A stretch of DNA of 64,000 nt from Pseudomonadota bacterium. Lineage in GTDB: Bacteria; Desulfobacterota; Desulfovibrionia; Desulfovibrionales; Desulfovibrionaceae. Positions 26,115 to 35,332 of the stretch are shown here, piece by piece. Below the pieces are notes generated by a model, which was given only the letters and a program-made list of their open reading frames with translations, searched no databases and had not been told where the DNA came from. A program made the position numbers and the translations under genes. The stretch spans positions 13,244-77,243 of the forward strand of contig JAEZYD010000023.1 in assembly GCA_023419375.1 (NCBI GenBank). Reading direction: 5' to 3'. Within the stretch, counting starts at the first letter, position 1. Each line of letters opens with the position of its first letter.

Positions 26115-26873
26115 ATGACCATTTCTTCCACGCGTCTGGCCCAGCTCAACAGCGGGCAGGACGCTTCAAAAAATCTGGCAGAGGGGCTGGCGGTGGATTT
26201 TGCCGCCCTGATGGCTGCGGCCTTGCCGCAGGTAGATGCCGCATTGCTGGGTGAAATGCGCGCTGCCGCATCCCTCGGAATTTCAAAGCGCATGCTGCTG
26301 GCTGGCGAGCTGGTGCACCGGGCCGTGGGCGCGCAGGGATTGGCAAGGCTTGCCGCGCACAGGTCGGATACTGTTCGGGGCTGGACATGTTATGCTCTGG
26401 CGCACGAGCATGCCCTGCGTTCTCCGGCGGAGCCGCTGGAAAATCTGCTGGAAGCCGTGCGTCCCTTCGCGGATGATGCGCATTTTGGCGTGCGCGAATG
26501 GGTATGGATGGCCGTGCGGCCTCATCTGGCAAAACAGCCGGAACGCGCCCTGCGTCACCTGGCAGGCTGGACCGCCGACCCATCGGAAAGGGTGCGCCGT
26601 TTTGCCAGCGAAAGTACCCGCCCGCGCGGCGTGTGGTGCGCCCACCTGACAATCCTCAAGGAGAACCCTGCGCTTGGCTTGCCTGTTCTTGAACCCTTGC
26701 AGGCCGACCCCTCCACCTATGTGCAGGACAGCGTGGGCAACTGGCTTAACGATGCCGCCAAATCGCAGCCGCAGTGGGTGAGCGCGCTCTGCGATGGGTG
26801 GCTCGCGCAGAATCCGGGCAAGGCGACCGCGCGCATCTGCAAAAGAGCGCTGCGCAGCCTGCATAAAAAATAG
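26115..26873 (+). CDS. AlkD-like DNA alkylation repair protein (HEAT repeats)
   Basis: A 252-residue all-helical protein. Repeated helical units such as DDAHFGVREWVWMAVRPHLAKQPERAL and DPSERVRRFASESTRPRGVW are HEAT-like repeats of the AlkC/AlkD glycosylase superfamily, which excise bulky or positively charged alkylated bases. The segment ESTRPRGVWCAHL suits the COG4335-like branch. The catalytic aspartate of AlkD could not be placed by eye, so activity is inferred. The ATG at 26115 follows GGGAG; a TTG at 26079 is less likely and would fall inside the leader hairpin. Confidence 0.75.
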   Translation: MTISSTRLAQLNSGQDASKNLAEGLAVDFAALMAAALPQVDAALLGEMRAAASLGISKRMLLAGELVHRAVGAQGLARLAAHRSDTVRGWTCYALAHEHALRSPAEPLENLLEAVRPFADDAHFGVREWVWMAVRPHLAKQPERALRHLAGWTADPSERVRRFASESTRPRGVWCAHLTILKENPALGLPVLEPLQADPSTYVQDSVGNWLNDAAKSQPQWVSALCDGWLAQNPGKATARICKRALRSLHKK

Positions 26874-26895
26874 AGCATCCGTATACGCCATGCAA

Positions 26896-26947
26896 AGACT
26901 GCCCTTGCGGGCTGGCTGGTTTTTTCGCCAGCCCGCAAGGGCAGTCT
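26896..26947. terminator. 21-bp perfect inverted repeat between convergent genes
   Basis: The arms 26896-26916 and 26927-26947 are exact complements over 21 bases, with a 10-base loop containing TTTTTT. It lies 22 bases after the AlkD-like stop and 77 bases before the aminopeptidase stop, so a bidirectional terminator is likely. The stem is unusually long. Confidence 0.75.
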
Positions 26948-27023
26948 GTTATCTCCGTACATTTATGCAGCCGGGGCGGGAAGCACCTGTGTTGTTCAGA
27001 TGTCCGCTGTCCGGGCCTACTGG

Positions 27024-28409
27024 TTACAGCTGGGCTTCCAGAAATGCGCGGAAGGCCTGCTTGGTGGCGAAGAGGTCGGCGCTGCTTGCCAGTTCAAAGG
27101 GGCTGTGCATGGACAGGATGGCAGGGCCAAGGTCAATGACCTGCATGCCGTAAGCTGCAAGGAACAGGGCCACGGTGCCGCCGCCGCCAAGATCGACCTT
27201 GCCAAGCTCCGCAGTCTGCCACGCGATGCCCTTGCCGTTGAAAAGCCCGCGCAACGCGCCGAAAAATTCGGCATCGGCCTCGCTGGCGCCGTACTTGCCG
27301 CGTGAACCGGTAAACTTGGAAAATACTGGCCCGTAGCCCAGCAGGGCGGCGTTCTGTTTTTCGTGCACATCCTGATAATCGGGATCCAGCGCTGCGGAAA
27401 CGTCGGCAGAAAGGGCGCGGGTTTCAAGCAGCACATGCGAGGGCGGAACGTCCTTTTCCCACGCGCGGGTGAGGTCTTCCACGCAATACTGCATAAAGCG
27501 CGAGGCTGCGCCAGATGCGCCGTCCGAGCCGATTTCCTCTTTGTCCCAGAAAATAACAGCCATGCTGCGGCCTGTGGCTTCGGCCTCAAGCAGGGCCTCC
27601 AGCGCGGTAAACACGCAGATGCGGTCGTCCTGCCCATAGCCGCCGATCATGGCCTTGTCAAAGCCCACAAAGCGGGCCGGGCCAGCGGGCACAGCCTGAA
27701 GTTCGGCAGTGATGAGGTCTTCTTCGCAAATGCCGTATTTTTTGTGCAGCAGTTCTAGGAGCTGGGTTTTGATGGGGTCTTTGGGCGCATCGTCCTTGCC
27801 GGATTTGCCAGCCTTGGGCGTGCTGTGGGCCAGAATGATGTTGAGTTTTTCGGCCTCAAAAGCTTCGCTGACGGGCTGCGTAACCTGCTTCTGGGCCAGA
27901 TGGGGCAGAAGATCGGCAATGCAGAACACTGGCTCGCCGGGTTTTTCGCCGATGGTCACAGTGAGGGTCTCGCCGTTTTCACGTACGATAACGCCGTGCA
28001 GGGCCAGGGGGCGCGCCAGCCACTGATATTTGCGGATACCGCCGTAGTAGTGGGTTTTTGCCTGAGCAACGCCGGGCTGCTCAATGAGCGGGCGCTGCTT
28101 GAAATCAAGACGCGGGGTGTCGGCGTGGGCCGCCAGCAGCGAAAGCCCCTGACGCAGGGGCAGCGCACCTTTGCGGGCCGCAAAGATGGCCTTGCCGCGC
28201 AGGGACCGCATAACGCGGTCGCCGCTGAAATCTTCCGCATAGCCATGCTCGGCAAGGCGCTGACGCACGTATTCCACTGTTTCGCGCTCGGTCTTGCAGT
28301 GGGTAATAAAGTCGATATAGCGCTGGGCCATGGCTTCCATGTCCTTGCGGGTTTTGGCGTCCGCATTGTCCCAGATGCTTTTGGGCTTGTAGGCAAGATT
28401 CTTTTCCAT
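27024..28409 (-). CDS. M18-family aminopeptidase
   Basis: A 461-residue zinc aminopeptidase of the M18 family, which removes N-terminal residues, often acidic, from peptides. Ligand motifs: LLAAHADTPRLDFK (first His and Asp), FWDKEEIGSDGASGA (Asp-Glu-Glu), and near the end ILSMHSPFELAS (last His). KFTGSRGKYGASEADAE is also typical. Length matches the family (about 430-480). It acts in the cytosol; there is no signal peptide. The upstream gene on the same strand is selA (39-base gap), so they may be co-transcribed, but there is no obvious functional link. Confidence 0.92.
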   Translation of the reverse strand: MEKNLAYKPKSIWDNADAKTRKDMEAMAQRYIDFITHCKTERETVEYVRQRLAEHGYAEDFSGDRVMRSLRGKAIFAARKGALPLRQGLSLLAAHADTPRLDFKQRPLIEQPGVAQAKTHYYGGIRKYQWLARPLALHGVIVRENGETLTVTIGEKPGEPVFCIADLLPHLAQKQVTQPVSEAFEAEKLNIILAHSTPKAGKSGKDDAPKDPIKTQLLELLHKKYGICEEDLITAELQAVPAGPARFVGFDKAMIGGYGQDDRICVFTALEALLEAEATGRSMAVIFWDKEEIGSDGASGAASRFMQYCVEDLTRAWEKDVPPSHVLLETRALSADVSAALDPDYQDVHEKQNAALLGYGPVFSKFTGSRGKYGASEADAEFFGALRGLFNGKGIAWQTAELGKVDLGGGGTVALFLAAYGMQVIDLGPAILSMHSPFELASSADLFATKQAFRAFLEAQL

Positions 28410-28448
28410 GATGCTGTTCCTTTTATCTCACGCAATGGGTTGCGCGTA

Positions 28449-29885
28449 TTATGCCTGTTGAGGGTTTGCAGCGTTCAGCGCCTGGCGCAGTACGCGCAGT
28501 ACCTCGGGGTATTCTTTGACATCAAGTGTACGCGGGTCAAGGCAAAAGGCGTCGGCTTCCAGCCGCCCTATGAGCGGGGGAACCGTTTCAAGCAGGGCCG
28601 TCTTGAGGGCCGTGGGGCTGCATGCCGTGGGCCTGATCCGTACAAGGGTCGTGGGCAGGTCGTACTGCGGAAACGCGCCGCCGCCCACGCGCGACACATC
28701 CTCCCGCAGGCCTATCTCGCACAGGGTGCTATCTGCATTAAGGCCCTTGCGCAGGCGGTTTGCCAGATTGCGGGCTGCCTTGGCCAGTTCATCGGGCGGG
28801 CAGGTGATCATGCGCAGGGTTGGCACGCTCTTGCGGGCTTTTTCCGGGTCAAGGTACAGGCGCAGGGTGGCCTCCAGGGCAGAGAGACACAGCTTGTCGC
28901 AGCGCAGCGCTCGTGTGAGCTGGTTGTTTTTGAGCTGCTCCACCATGCTCGTGCGACCCGTGATGATGCCAGCCTGCGGGCCGCCGAGCACTTTGTCGCC
29001 CGAGAAAGTCGCGATATCCGCCCCCTGCGAGAGTACTTCCGGCACGGTGGGCTCGTTGGGAAGGCCGCAGGCAGAAAAATCCATAAGGCTGCCGCTGCCG
29101 AGGTCTTCAATGAGCGGCAGATTGTGCTCGCGCGCCAGTTCCGCCAGCTCGGGCAGAGCCACGGCGGCATGAAAGCCCACAATCCGGTAGTTGGACGTGT
29201 GCACGCGCATGAGAGCGCGGGTGTTTTCGTTGATGGCGGCCCGGTAATCGCGCAGGTGGGTGCGGTTGGTGGCCCCCACCTCGCGCAGGGTAGCCCCGCT
29301 TTTTTCCATCACTTCAGGAATGCGGAAGCTGCCGCCTATCTCCACCAGCTCGCCGCGCGAGACTATAACCTCGCCGCCCTTGCAGAAGGTGTCGAGCACC
29401 AGCAGCACGGCGGCGGCATTGTTGTTGACCACAAGGGCCGCTTCGGCCCCGGTGACGCGGCAGATGAGTTCTTCCACCAGCGCGTTGCGGCTGCCCCGGC
29501 CGCCCGTGGCGAGATTCAGTTCCAGATTGCAGTAGCCGGTGGCCGCCCGCAGCACTGCCTCGCGGGCTTCATCGGCCAGCACGGAACGCCCCATGTTGGT
29601 ATGCACCACAACGCCAGTGGCGTTGAGCGCTGACCGGAAACGGGGGCGCAACCCGCGCTGCACAAAGGCCAGCAGACCTGGCAACTGGCGTTCAAGGTGC
29701 AGGTCTTCGGGGGTAGTGCAGCGCCCGGCGCGGACGTCATCCCGCCGAATATCCCAATATGCGGCCACAAGATCGCGCAGCAGGGCGTGCGGCGTTTGCT
29801 GGCTGTCGCCCAGTGCGGCATCCGCGCGGTGCAGCGCGGCAATGCTGGCGTCTACGGCGGGAATGGCGCGAAAAAGATTTTGCAT
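28449..29885 (-). CDS. selA: L-seryl-tRNA(Sec) selenium transferase (selenocysteine synthase)
   Basis: A 478-residue PLP enzyme that converts Ser-tRNA(Sec) to Sec-tRNA(Sec) with selenophosphate. Key segments: FRSALNATGVVVHTNMGRSVL, GRGSRNALVEELICRVTGAEAALVVNNNAAA, and the PLP lysine in ATFSGDKVLGGPQAG near residue 300. Length is normal (about 460-475). Its presence implies that the organism makes selenoproteins, commonly formate dehydrogenases and [NiFeSe] hydrogenase in Desulfovibrio. The selB, selC and selD genes are not in the window. Confidence 0.96.
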   Translation of the reverse strand: MQNLFRAIPAVDASIAALHRADAALGDSQQTPHALLRDLVAAYWDIRRDDVRAGRCTTPEDLHLERQLPGLLAFVQRGLRPRFRSALNATGVVVHTNMGRSVLADEAREAVLRAATGYCNLELNLATGGRGSRNALVEELICRVTGAEAALVVNNNAAAVLLVLDTFCKGGEVIVSRGELVEIGGSFRIPEVMEKSGATLREVGATNRTHLRDYRAAINENTRALMRVHTSNYRIVGFHAAVALPELAELAREHNLPLIEDLGSGSLMDFSACGLPNEPTVPEVLSQGADIATFSGDKVLGGPQAGIITGRTSMVEQLKNNQLTRALRCDKLCLSALEATLRLYLDPEKARKSVPTLRMITCPPDELAKAARNLANRLRKGLNADSTLCEIGLREDVSRVGGGAFPQYDLPTTLVRIRPTACSPTALKTALLETVPPLIGRLEADAFCLDPRTLDVKEYPEVLRVLRQALNAANPQQA

Positions 29886-30001
29886 GGGCGTCCTTTATAC
29901 TGCGTTTACCACAAAAAAATGAAAATTACGCGAGCTCGGCGGCTTGGGCTTTGTCTGCCATGCTGCGTTGCTGGCCGGGCCTGCGGAGAGTTCGCCTGCG
30001 C

Positions 30002-31294
30002 CTACTGAAGTTGCGTTTGCAGCAGCCATTGGGGGTGCTGCGTAAAAAATTCAGAAAGCAGGTACAACGAACCTGTCATGAGCACCGGGCGGGCTTCGGT
30101 GGCGGCGGGCAGGGTGCGCGCCAGTTCAAGCGCCTTTGCCAAGCCCTGTGGGCCATCTGGCAAGGCTTGCGCCGTGGCCGGGGGCAGGGCATTGCAGGCG
30201 GCGGCTATGTCTTGCGCTGCTGCGGCCCGGTGGTTGCCCAGCGTAACCACAAACATGGGGGCTTCGCCCAGATAGTGCTTGAGCATCTGGGCGGCAGGCA
30301 GCCAGTCTTTGTCTGCAAGGCAGGAAAATACCGCTCCTGCGGGTTGCAGGCCTTCGGCGCGCAGGGCTTTGATCAGCGCGGCCATGCCATGCGGATTGTG
30401 GGCGCCGTCAAGCAGTAGCGGTGGATACTGATCTGTACCCGGCACACGTTGCAAGCGGCCCGGCATAAAGGCTTGCGCCAGCCCTTGAGCCTGCGCCGGG
30501 GTGTCGTCCGCATTTTTGCCCAGCATGGGGGCAAGCTCGCGCCATGCCGTGAGGGCCAGACCTGCGTTGGCGCGCTGGTGAGGGCCGCTGAGGCCAAGGC
30601 GGGTATCGGCGGCAACCGGGCAAGCCCTGATGAAGGGCGCGTTGTGGCTGCGGGCCGCCCGCTCAAGGATTTTTGCGGCTTCGGGAAACTGCGCAACGCT
30701 GCACACGGGCGCGGCGCTGCGTATGGCTGCGGCCTTGTCTGCCGCAATGTCGGCAAGGGTGGGGCCAAGGATGTCCTTGTGATCAAGGGCAATGGGCGCA
30801 TAGCACATGAGGTCGGCGGCAACGGCTGTTGTGGCGTCGTGTTTGCCTCCAAGACCAGCCTCAAGCACGGCCAGCTCCACGCCCTTGCGGGCAAAACCCA
30901 GCAGGGCCAGTACGGTAAGAAATTCAAAGTAGGTCAGATCGGGCGCCGCAGTCATGACCTGATTGGCTGGCTCAACCCAGTCGTCCGCAGGCCAGGGGGC
31001 GCAGGCGGCATCATTTGGCCCGCCAATGCGGATGCGCTCCGTGGGGCTGACAAAGTGCGGCGAGGTGTAGAGGCCCACCCGGCAGCCGTGAGCAAGAGCA
31101 AGGGAAGCCAGAAAGGACGACGTTGATCCCTTGCCGTTGGTGCCGAGCACCTGAGCCACCACAAAGGGCGGGCGAGTCAGATCAAGGGCGGCCAAAGCCC
31201 GGCGCATGCGGCCCAGGCCCATATCCATATGAAAAAGCCCCAGGCTGTCCAGATGGCGCTGGATATCTGCGGGAGTGCTGAACGTGTTGCTCAT
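30002..31294 (-). CDS. folC: Bifunctional folylpolyglutamate/dihydrofolate synthase
   Basis: A 430-residue Mur-ligase-family enzyme that adds glutamate to folates and, in the bifunctional form, to dihydropteroate. It has the P-loop VLGTNGKGSTSSFL, then YTSPHFVSPTERIRIGG, AVLEAGLGGKHDATT, DHKDILGPT and LLDGAHNPHG. The ATG at 31294 is preferred over an in-frame codon at 31489, because the added part has no family match and lies near the divergent tRNA gene. A 116-base gap separates it from selA on the same strand. Confidence 0.94.
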   Translation of the reverse strand: MSNTFSTPADIQRHLDSLGLFHMDMGLGRMRRALAALDLTRPPFVVAQVLGTNGKGSTSSFLASLALAHGCRVGLYTSPHFVSPTERIRIGGPNDAACAPWPADDWVEPANQVMTAAPDLTYFEFLTVLALLGFARKGVELAVLEAGLGGKHDATTAVAADLMCYAPIALDHKDILGPTLADIAADKAAAIRSAAPVCSVAQFPEAAKILERAARSHNAPFIRACPVAADTRLGLSGPHQRANAGLALTAWRELAPMLGKNADDTPAQAQGLAQAFMPGRLQRVPGTDQYPPLLLDGAHNPHGMAALIKALRAEGLQPAGAVFSCLADKDWLPAAQMLKHYLGEAPMFVVTLGNHRAAAAQDIAAACNALPPATAQALPDGPQGLAKALELARTLPAATEARPVLMTGSLYLLSEFFTQHPQWLLQTQLQ

Positions 31295-31505
31295 TTGTAC
31301 ATGGTAGCGCAAAGCGCGCTGTCTGTCAGCGGGCGGGCACGGGCAAAACCCGCGCATCTTGCCCGATGTTTGCGTAAAAACGTGCGGCACCGTGCAAAGC
31401 CCGCCACTGGGGCATGTATGCCTGAATACGCGGGAACGCTTGACGCAGTGGGGCGCTATCACTATATTGGCCGCCACACGGCAGGGCACTGCGCCCCTGG
31501 CATGT

Positions 31506-31582
31506 GCGCCCGTAGCTCAGTTGGATAGAGCAGGAACCTTCTAAGTTCTTGGTCAGGGGTTCGATTCCTCTCGGGCGCGCCA
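31506..31582 (+). tRNA. tRNA-Arg (anticodon UCU)
   Basis: A complete 77-base cloverleaf with encoded CCA. The acceptor arms GCGCCCG (31506-31512) and CGGGCGC (31572-31578) are exact complements. D arm GCTC/GAGC; anticodon stem GGAAC/GTTCT with loop CTTCTAA, giving anticodon TCT; T arm AGGGG/CCTCT with TTCGATT loop; discriminator G then CCA. It reads AGA codons, rare in this GC-rich genome. A terminator follows directly. Confidence 0.97.
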
Positions 31583-31593
31583 ATAAATAAATC

Positions 31594-31630
31594 AGGATGT
31601 TACATGGTTTTTCATGTGACATCCTTTTTT
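31594..31630 (+). terminator. Terminator of the tRNA-Arg transcript
   Basis: The arms AGGATGTTACATG (31594-31606) and CATGTGACATCCT (31613-31625), with one mismatch, are followed by a T run. Confidence 0.85.
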
Positions 31631-31778
31631 GTTTTCTGGGTAAAATCTCTCTTTGGTTGCCCGCCAGTCTCCCACGCTGCCAGTAATAAGTGCGCGGCGC
31701 GGTTGCACTGATTAGCGCGCTTGTTGGTACCGCAATTCTTGCGTAGATCGGCCTGTTTCAACACACAGCCCGTCATTC

Positions 31779-32213
31779 TCAGGTGAACTGCAGGGTAATC
31801 AGCGCGACCACGATATAGCGGACAGTTTTTGCCACAGCCACAATGGCAATGAATGAGGGGAATGGCTCGCGAAGAATCCCCGCCACAAGCGTGATTGGGT
31901 CGCCCACAATGGGCATCCAGCTTAGAAGCAGCGACCAGCGTCCGTATTTGCCATACCACGCTTCTGCCCTGGCAAGGCTGCTGCGTTTTATGGGAAACCA
32001 CGCGCGATCCTGATAATGGATGAAGAACCGTCCGAGCAGCCAGTTGGTGGCAGAACCCAGGGTGTTGCCAAGGCTGGCGGCGGCGATCATTGCCCACAGC
32101 GGCGCGTAGTCCTTAGCCAGCGCTCCTGCCAGAAAAAGCTCTGACTGTGCGGGAAATATCGAAGCTGCCACAAATGCAGAAATAAATAATCCCCAAAGTA
32201 CGCTCACGCTCAT
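31779..32213 (-). CDS. yqaA: YqaA/DedA-type membrane protein
   Basis: A 144-residue inner-membrane protein with about four helices, matching E. coli YqaA in length (142) and wording: LFISAFVAASIFPAQSELFLAGAL, AASLGNTLGSATNWLLGRFF and YGKYGRWSLLLSWMPIVGDPITLVAGILR, which is the DedA-like G-x-x-R/P region. Function is uncertain; relatives act in lipid or envelope homeostasis. The ATG at 32213 gives this conserved length; a start at 32303 would add 30 residues. Confidence 0.82.
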   Translation of the reverse strand: MSVSVLWGLFISAFVAASIFPAQSELFLAGALAKDYAPLWAMIAAASLGNTLGSATNWLLGRFFIHYQDRAWFPIKRSSLARAEAWYGKYGRWSLLLSWMPIVGDPITLVAGILREPFPSFIAIVAVAKTVRYIVVALITLQFT

Positions 32214-32709
32214 TTCCGCATCCTGTCTATACGGCTGTATTGTTTGCGCTGCGGATGGCAGCACCGCACCATATAAAAGTGCCGCGCAACGCACAAGCCG
32301 CATGGATTTTTGCCATGAACGGCTGATGTCTTTTCTTATTCCGCATTATTTCTTCTGCCGTTGACCGCTACTCTAATCTCATGCCTCTGGTTTTCGTCTG
32401 TCAGACGTTTTGTTGCCAGGTGTGTATTTCTAATATTGTATTAAATATTTTAATTGACCGAGCATCGGATAGGTATTTTGTGAAGACTGGAGGCAATAAT
32501 TTTGTGTTATCTCGTGTTGCATTTTTGCAACACAATGTTGCAAAATTACAACATGCAAGGCGATTTTTGCTGTATTTTTGCAATGGTGTTGACTGAACAA
32601 AAAAATTATATAGTGTTTCTTGGTTGACTCTAAAGAATTTTAGCGATCATTCGATACTATTGCAGTGTTTTGTTGACAATAAGTTGATGCTCAATAAGGA
32701 GAACGTGAC
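32214..32709. other. AT-rich regulatory spacer before the first chemoreceptor
   Basis: The gap of about 500 bases shows no credible gene. It contains the TGTTGCA dyad cluster at 32515-32545, a TTGACT at 32589-32594 with TATAGT at 32609-32614 (spacing only 14), and a second TTGACA near 32673 that is too close to the start to serve as a normal -35. Confidence 0.5.
32515..32545. repeat. TGTTGCA/TGCAACA dyad cluster, possible operator
   Basis: TGTTGCA at 32515-32521, then TTTTGCAACA (32523-32532) and TGTTGCAAAA (32536-32545), a perfect 10-bp inverted repeat with a 3-base spacer. A fourth relative (ACAACATGCAA) follows within 15 bases. It lies about 165 bases upstream of the chemoreceptor start and could be an operator; the regulator is unknown. 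Confidence 0.5.
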
Positions 32710-34731
32710 GTGGCAATGAGTGCAAAAAATAAAATCCTCCTAAGCGTAGTCGCATTCTTTTCGCTGGTAATCATCGCGATGACCTACAGCTCGTACCGGA
32801 GCTTCTGCGCCTCGTCATACGACTCTGAAATGGGGCAGCTGGACACCATGTCCCAGGCAGTGGGCAAGGCTGTTTCGGAAAAGATGGACGTGTATTTCAA
32901 TGTGCTTGAGCTCAGCTCGAGCATGCTGACGAATCCTGTGGGGGCTTCCCCGGATGAACTTTATGAATATAAACGTAATGTTTTGAAACAGTTGCTCAAG
33001 CAGGTAAACCTTGTTGAAGCCTATTATGCTTTTGACAGCGGTGAAACGCATAATGACAAGGGCATGATCAAGAATTTCAACGCCAAGAGCCTTGGCCGCG
33101 AGTGGTTTGTACGGATGTTTAATGGTGAGAAGAGGGTTGTAACAACCCCTTACACCTCATCTATCGGCGCAACGGTCATGGCTGTGGGCGTGCCTTTGAT
33201 AGACAACGGCAAGATGGCGGGCACGCTCTGCATCAACCTCGGCCTGACGGACATAACCAATTTTACCAATCATGTTCTTGAGTTCGACAATATTTTTCTG
33301 ACGCGGGCCGATGGCTACATCATGGCCAACCGGGATGACAAGCGCATTGGCAAAAGCCTGTGGGAAGTTATCCCGGATATGAAAAAATACAGCGGCTTGC
33401 AGCAGAACGGCCGCATCCAGTTCACTAGCAGAGACAGAGTGTTTGAGGGCAGCCTGTATATTATTCCGGGCCTTGGCTGGAAAGTGTGGACATACAAGCC
33501 GCTGGAGGAAATCCAGCGTGACTCCACAGCCAATCTGCACTCCAGTGCCATAACCGCCGTTGTAGCCCTGGTGCTCTCTGCCCTGATGGTGCACTTGCTG
33601 GTATCCATGCTGATCTTCAAGCCGCTGGGCAAGGGCGTTATTTTTGCCGCTGCGGTTGCCGAGGGTAATCTTGATGAAACCCTCGATATCAAGAGCAAGG
33701 ACGAAGTGGGGACGCTGGCCGATGCCCTGCGCAACATGGTTGCGCGGCTGAAAGACATGATCCGTACGACAGAAGAAAAAGAGCGGCACGCCCTCTCCGA
33801 AGCCGAGCGCGCGCAAAAAGCGGTTGCCGAGGCGGAAGAAGCCCGCAAAGAAGCGGAGCTGGCCACCCAGCGCGGTATTTTGCAGGCTGCCAGCCAGATT
33901 GAAGGCGTTGTTGCGCGCATTGCCTCCAGCACGGAAGAGCTGGCGGCCCAGTCCGAGCAGATATCCAATGCTGCGGAAATCCAGCGGCAACGCATGACAG
34001 ACACCTCTGCCGGTATGGAGCAGATGTCCGTATCCATTGTCGAGGTGGCGCGCAATTCCGGGCAGGCTGCCTCAAATGCTGTCAAAACGCAGCAGGAGGC
34101 AGGGCAGGGCGCTACTCTTGTGCGGCAGGTCATTGATTCGGTTAACCATGTGCATGAGCAGACGCAGACCATGAAGGTCGATTTGACGGCCCTTGGCAAA
34201 CAGGCCGACAGCATTGGCGCGATCATGGACGTCATCAACGATATCGCTGACCAGACCAACCTGTTGGCGCTCAACGCCGCCATTGAGGCGGCCCGGGCTG
34301 GCGAGGCTGGCCGTGGTTTTGCCGTGGTGGCAGATGAAGTGCGCAAACTGGCCGAAAAGACCATAGGCGCCACCAAACAGGTGGGCGAAAATATCTCCGG
34401 TATGCAAACTGCCGCCAGGCAGAGCATTTCTTCCATGGACAAGGCCAGCCTGGTGGTGGAGGAAACAACCTCCCTGTCGCACAAATCCGGCGAAGTTCTG
34501 GATGCCATTTTGGTGCTTGCCAAAGAAAATGCCGATCAGGCGCAATCCATAGCAACCGCGGCAGAAGAGCAATCTTCCGCTTCGGAAGAAATCAGCCGCA
34601 GCCTTGATGAAGTTTCCCGACTGACCACAGACACCACACGTGGGCAGGCGGAATCTGCAACAGCCATTCAGCAGCTTGCTGAAATGGCTGGCGACCTCAG
34701 CAGTATAGTGGATAAACTGAAAAAATCGTAG
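32710..34731 (+). CDS. Methyl-accepting chemotaxis protein, dCache type
   Basis: A 673-residue chemoreceptor. TM1 lies at about 8-28, a periplasmic double-Cache sensor at about 35-275 ([38 protein letters not shown] [12 protein letters not shown]), TM2 at about 282-305, then HAMP, a long coiled coil and the signalling domain with the invariant tip [37 protein letters not shown] split over about 525-560. No C-terminal NWETF-type tether is present. AAGGAG lies 8 bases before the GTG at 32710; the ATG at 32716 is the alternative. The Cache domain suggests sensing of small organic acids or amino acids. Confidence 0.94.
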   Translation: MAMSAKNKILLSVVAFFSLVIIAMTYSSYRSFCASSYDSEMGQLDTMSQAVGKAVSEKMDVYFNVLELSSSMLTNPVGASPDELYEYKRNVLKQLLKQVNLVEAYYAFDSGETHNDKGMIKNFNAKSLGREWFVRMFNGEKRVVTTPYTSSIGATVMAVGVPLIDNGKMAGTLCINLGLTDITNFTNHVLEFDNIFLTRADGYIMANRDDKRIGKSLWEVIPDMKKYSGLQQNGRIQFTSRDRVFEGSLYIIPGLGWKVWTYKPLEEIQRDSTANLHSSAITAVVALVLSALMVHLLVSMLIFKPLGKGVIFAAAVAEGNLDETLDIKSKDEVGTLADALRNMVARLKDMIRTTEEKERHALSEAERAQKAVAEAEEARKEAELATQRGILQAASQIEGVVARIASSTEELAAQSEQISNAAEIQRQRMTDTSAGMEQMSVSIVEVARNSGQAASNAVKTQQEAGQGATLVRQVIDSVNHVHEQTQTMKVDLTALGKQADSIGAIMDVINDIADQTNLLALNAAIEAARAGEAGRGFAVVADEVRKLAEKTIGATKQVGENISGMQTAARQSISSMDKASLVVEETTSLSHKSGEVLDAILVLAKENADQAQSIATAAEEQSSASEEISRSLDEVSRLTTDTTRGQAESATAIQQLAEMAGDLSSIVDKLKKS

Positions 34732-34753
34732 ACGCATTCACTTTTAAGAACAG

Positions 34754-34782
34754 GCCGGAGTGGAAACGCTCCGGCTTTTTTT
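34754..34782 (+). terminator. Terminator after the first chemoreceptor gene
   Basis: The stem GCCGGAG/CTCCGGC with an 8-base loop is followed by seven T, 22 bases past the stop codon. Confidence 0.93.
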
Positions 34783-35332
34783 GTGCCCTTTGCATGCAAA
34801 GCCAAGGCGGTGAGTGCGAGAACGCCCCTTATGGGGCTGCCTTTAACACCCGAGGAATGTGCGTGGGCTACAAATTGATAGCTTACTAATAATTGGTGGG
34901 TAACATAAATAGAACACTAAGTGTTTATTCAATGTTTTGGGGAATTTTTAGATACGGTGTGAGCCCGCAGTATAAGCATGTTATTTGCAAACAATGGGTT
35001 ATAAAAGTGTATATCGCATGTTGCCATATTAATCAGGATTAGTAACAGATAAATTTATTTTTATTTGTGCGTTTGTTGAGTCTGTTACTATTTAAATTGG
35101 TAATCGATCTTAGTGGATTGTGGTTGGTAAATCAGTAGTTACCAATGTGAAACTTTTTTGTATTAATATATATGACTGAATTTTATTATTTTTATTTTTA
35201 GAGAAGCGTTGAAAAAAAATCACAAGGGGGCATAATACGAGCTGCAATATAGCCGATAGACTATATTGATGGTGGTGTGACGCTCTTGATCTCCATCGTG
35301 TGGATTTAAACTTTAGCGCCGAGTAGAATGCA
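34783..35332. other. AT-rich spacer with several dyads before the second chemoreceptor
   Basis: These 550 bases have no credible gene but four inverted repeats: AACACT/AGTGTT at 34913-34925; TAGTAACAGA (35040-35049) with TCTGTTACTA (35081-35090); TTGGTAA (35124-35130) with TTACCAA (35139-35145); and CAATATAG (35245-35252) with CTATATTG (35261-35268). Some may be operators. No clear promoter pair stands out. Confidence 0.5.

Noticed and set aside
31295..31489. Longer FolC N-terminus starting at 31489
   Set aside because: The 65 added residues have no family match and reach almost to the tRNA gene on the other strand; the ATG at 31294 gives the normal length.
32589..32614. TTGACT/TATAGT as promoter of the first chemoreceptor gene
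   Set aside because: The spacing of 14 bases is too short for a normal sigma-70 promoter, so it is mentioned only in the spacer note.
33315..34523. Minus-strand frame of 402 codons antisense to the first chemoreceptor gene
   Set aside because: Ser/Ala-rich shadow of the repetitive coiled coil; no ribosome site or family sense.
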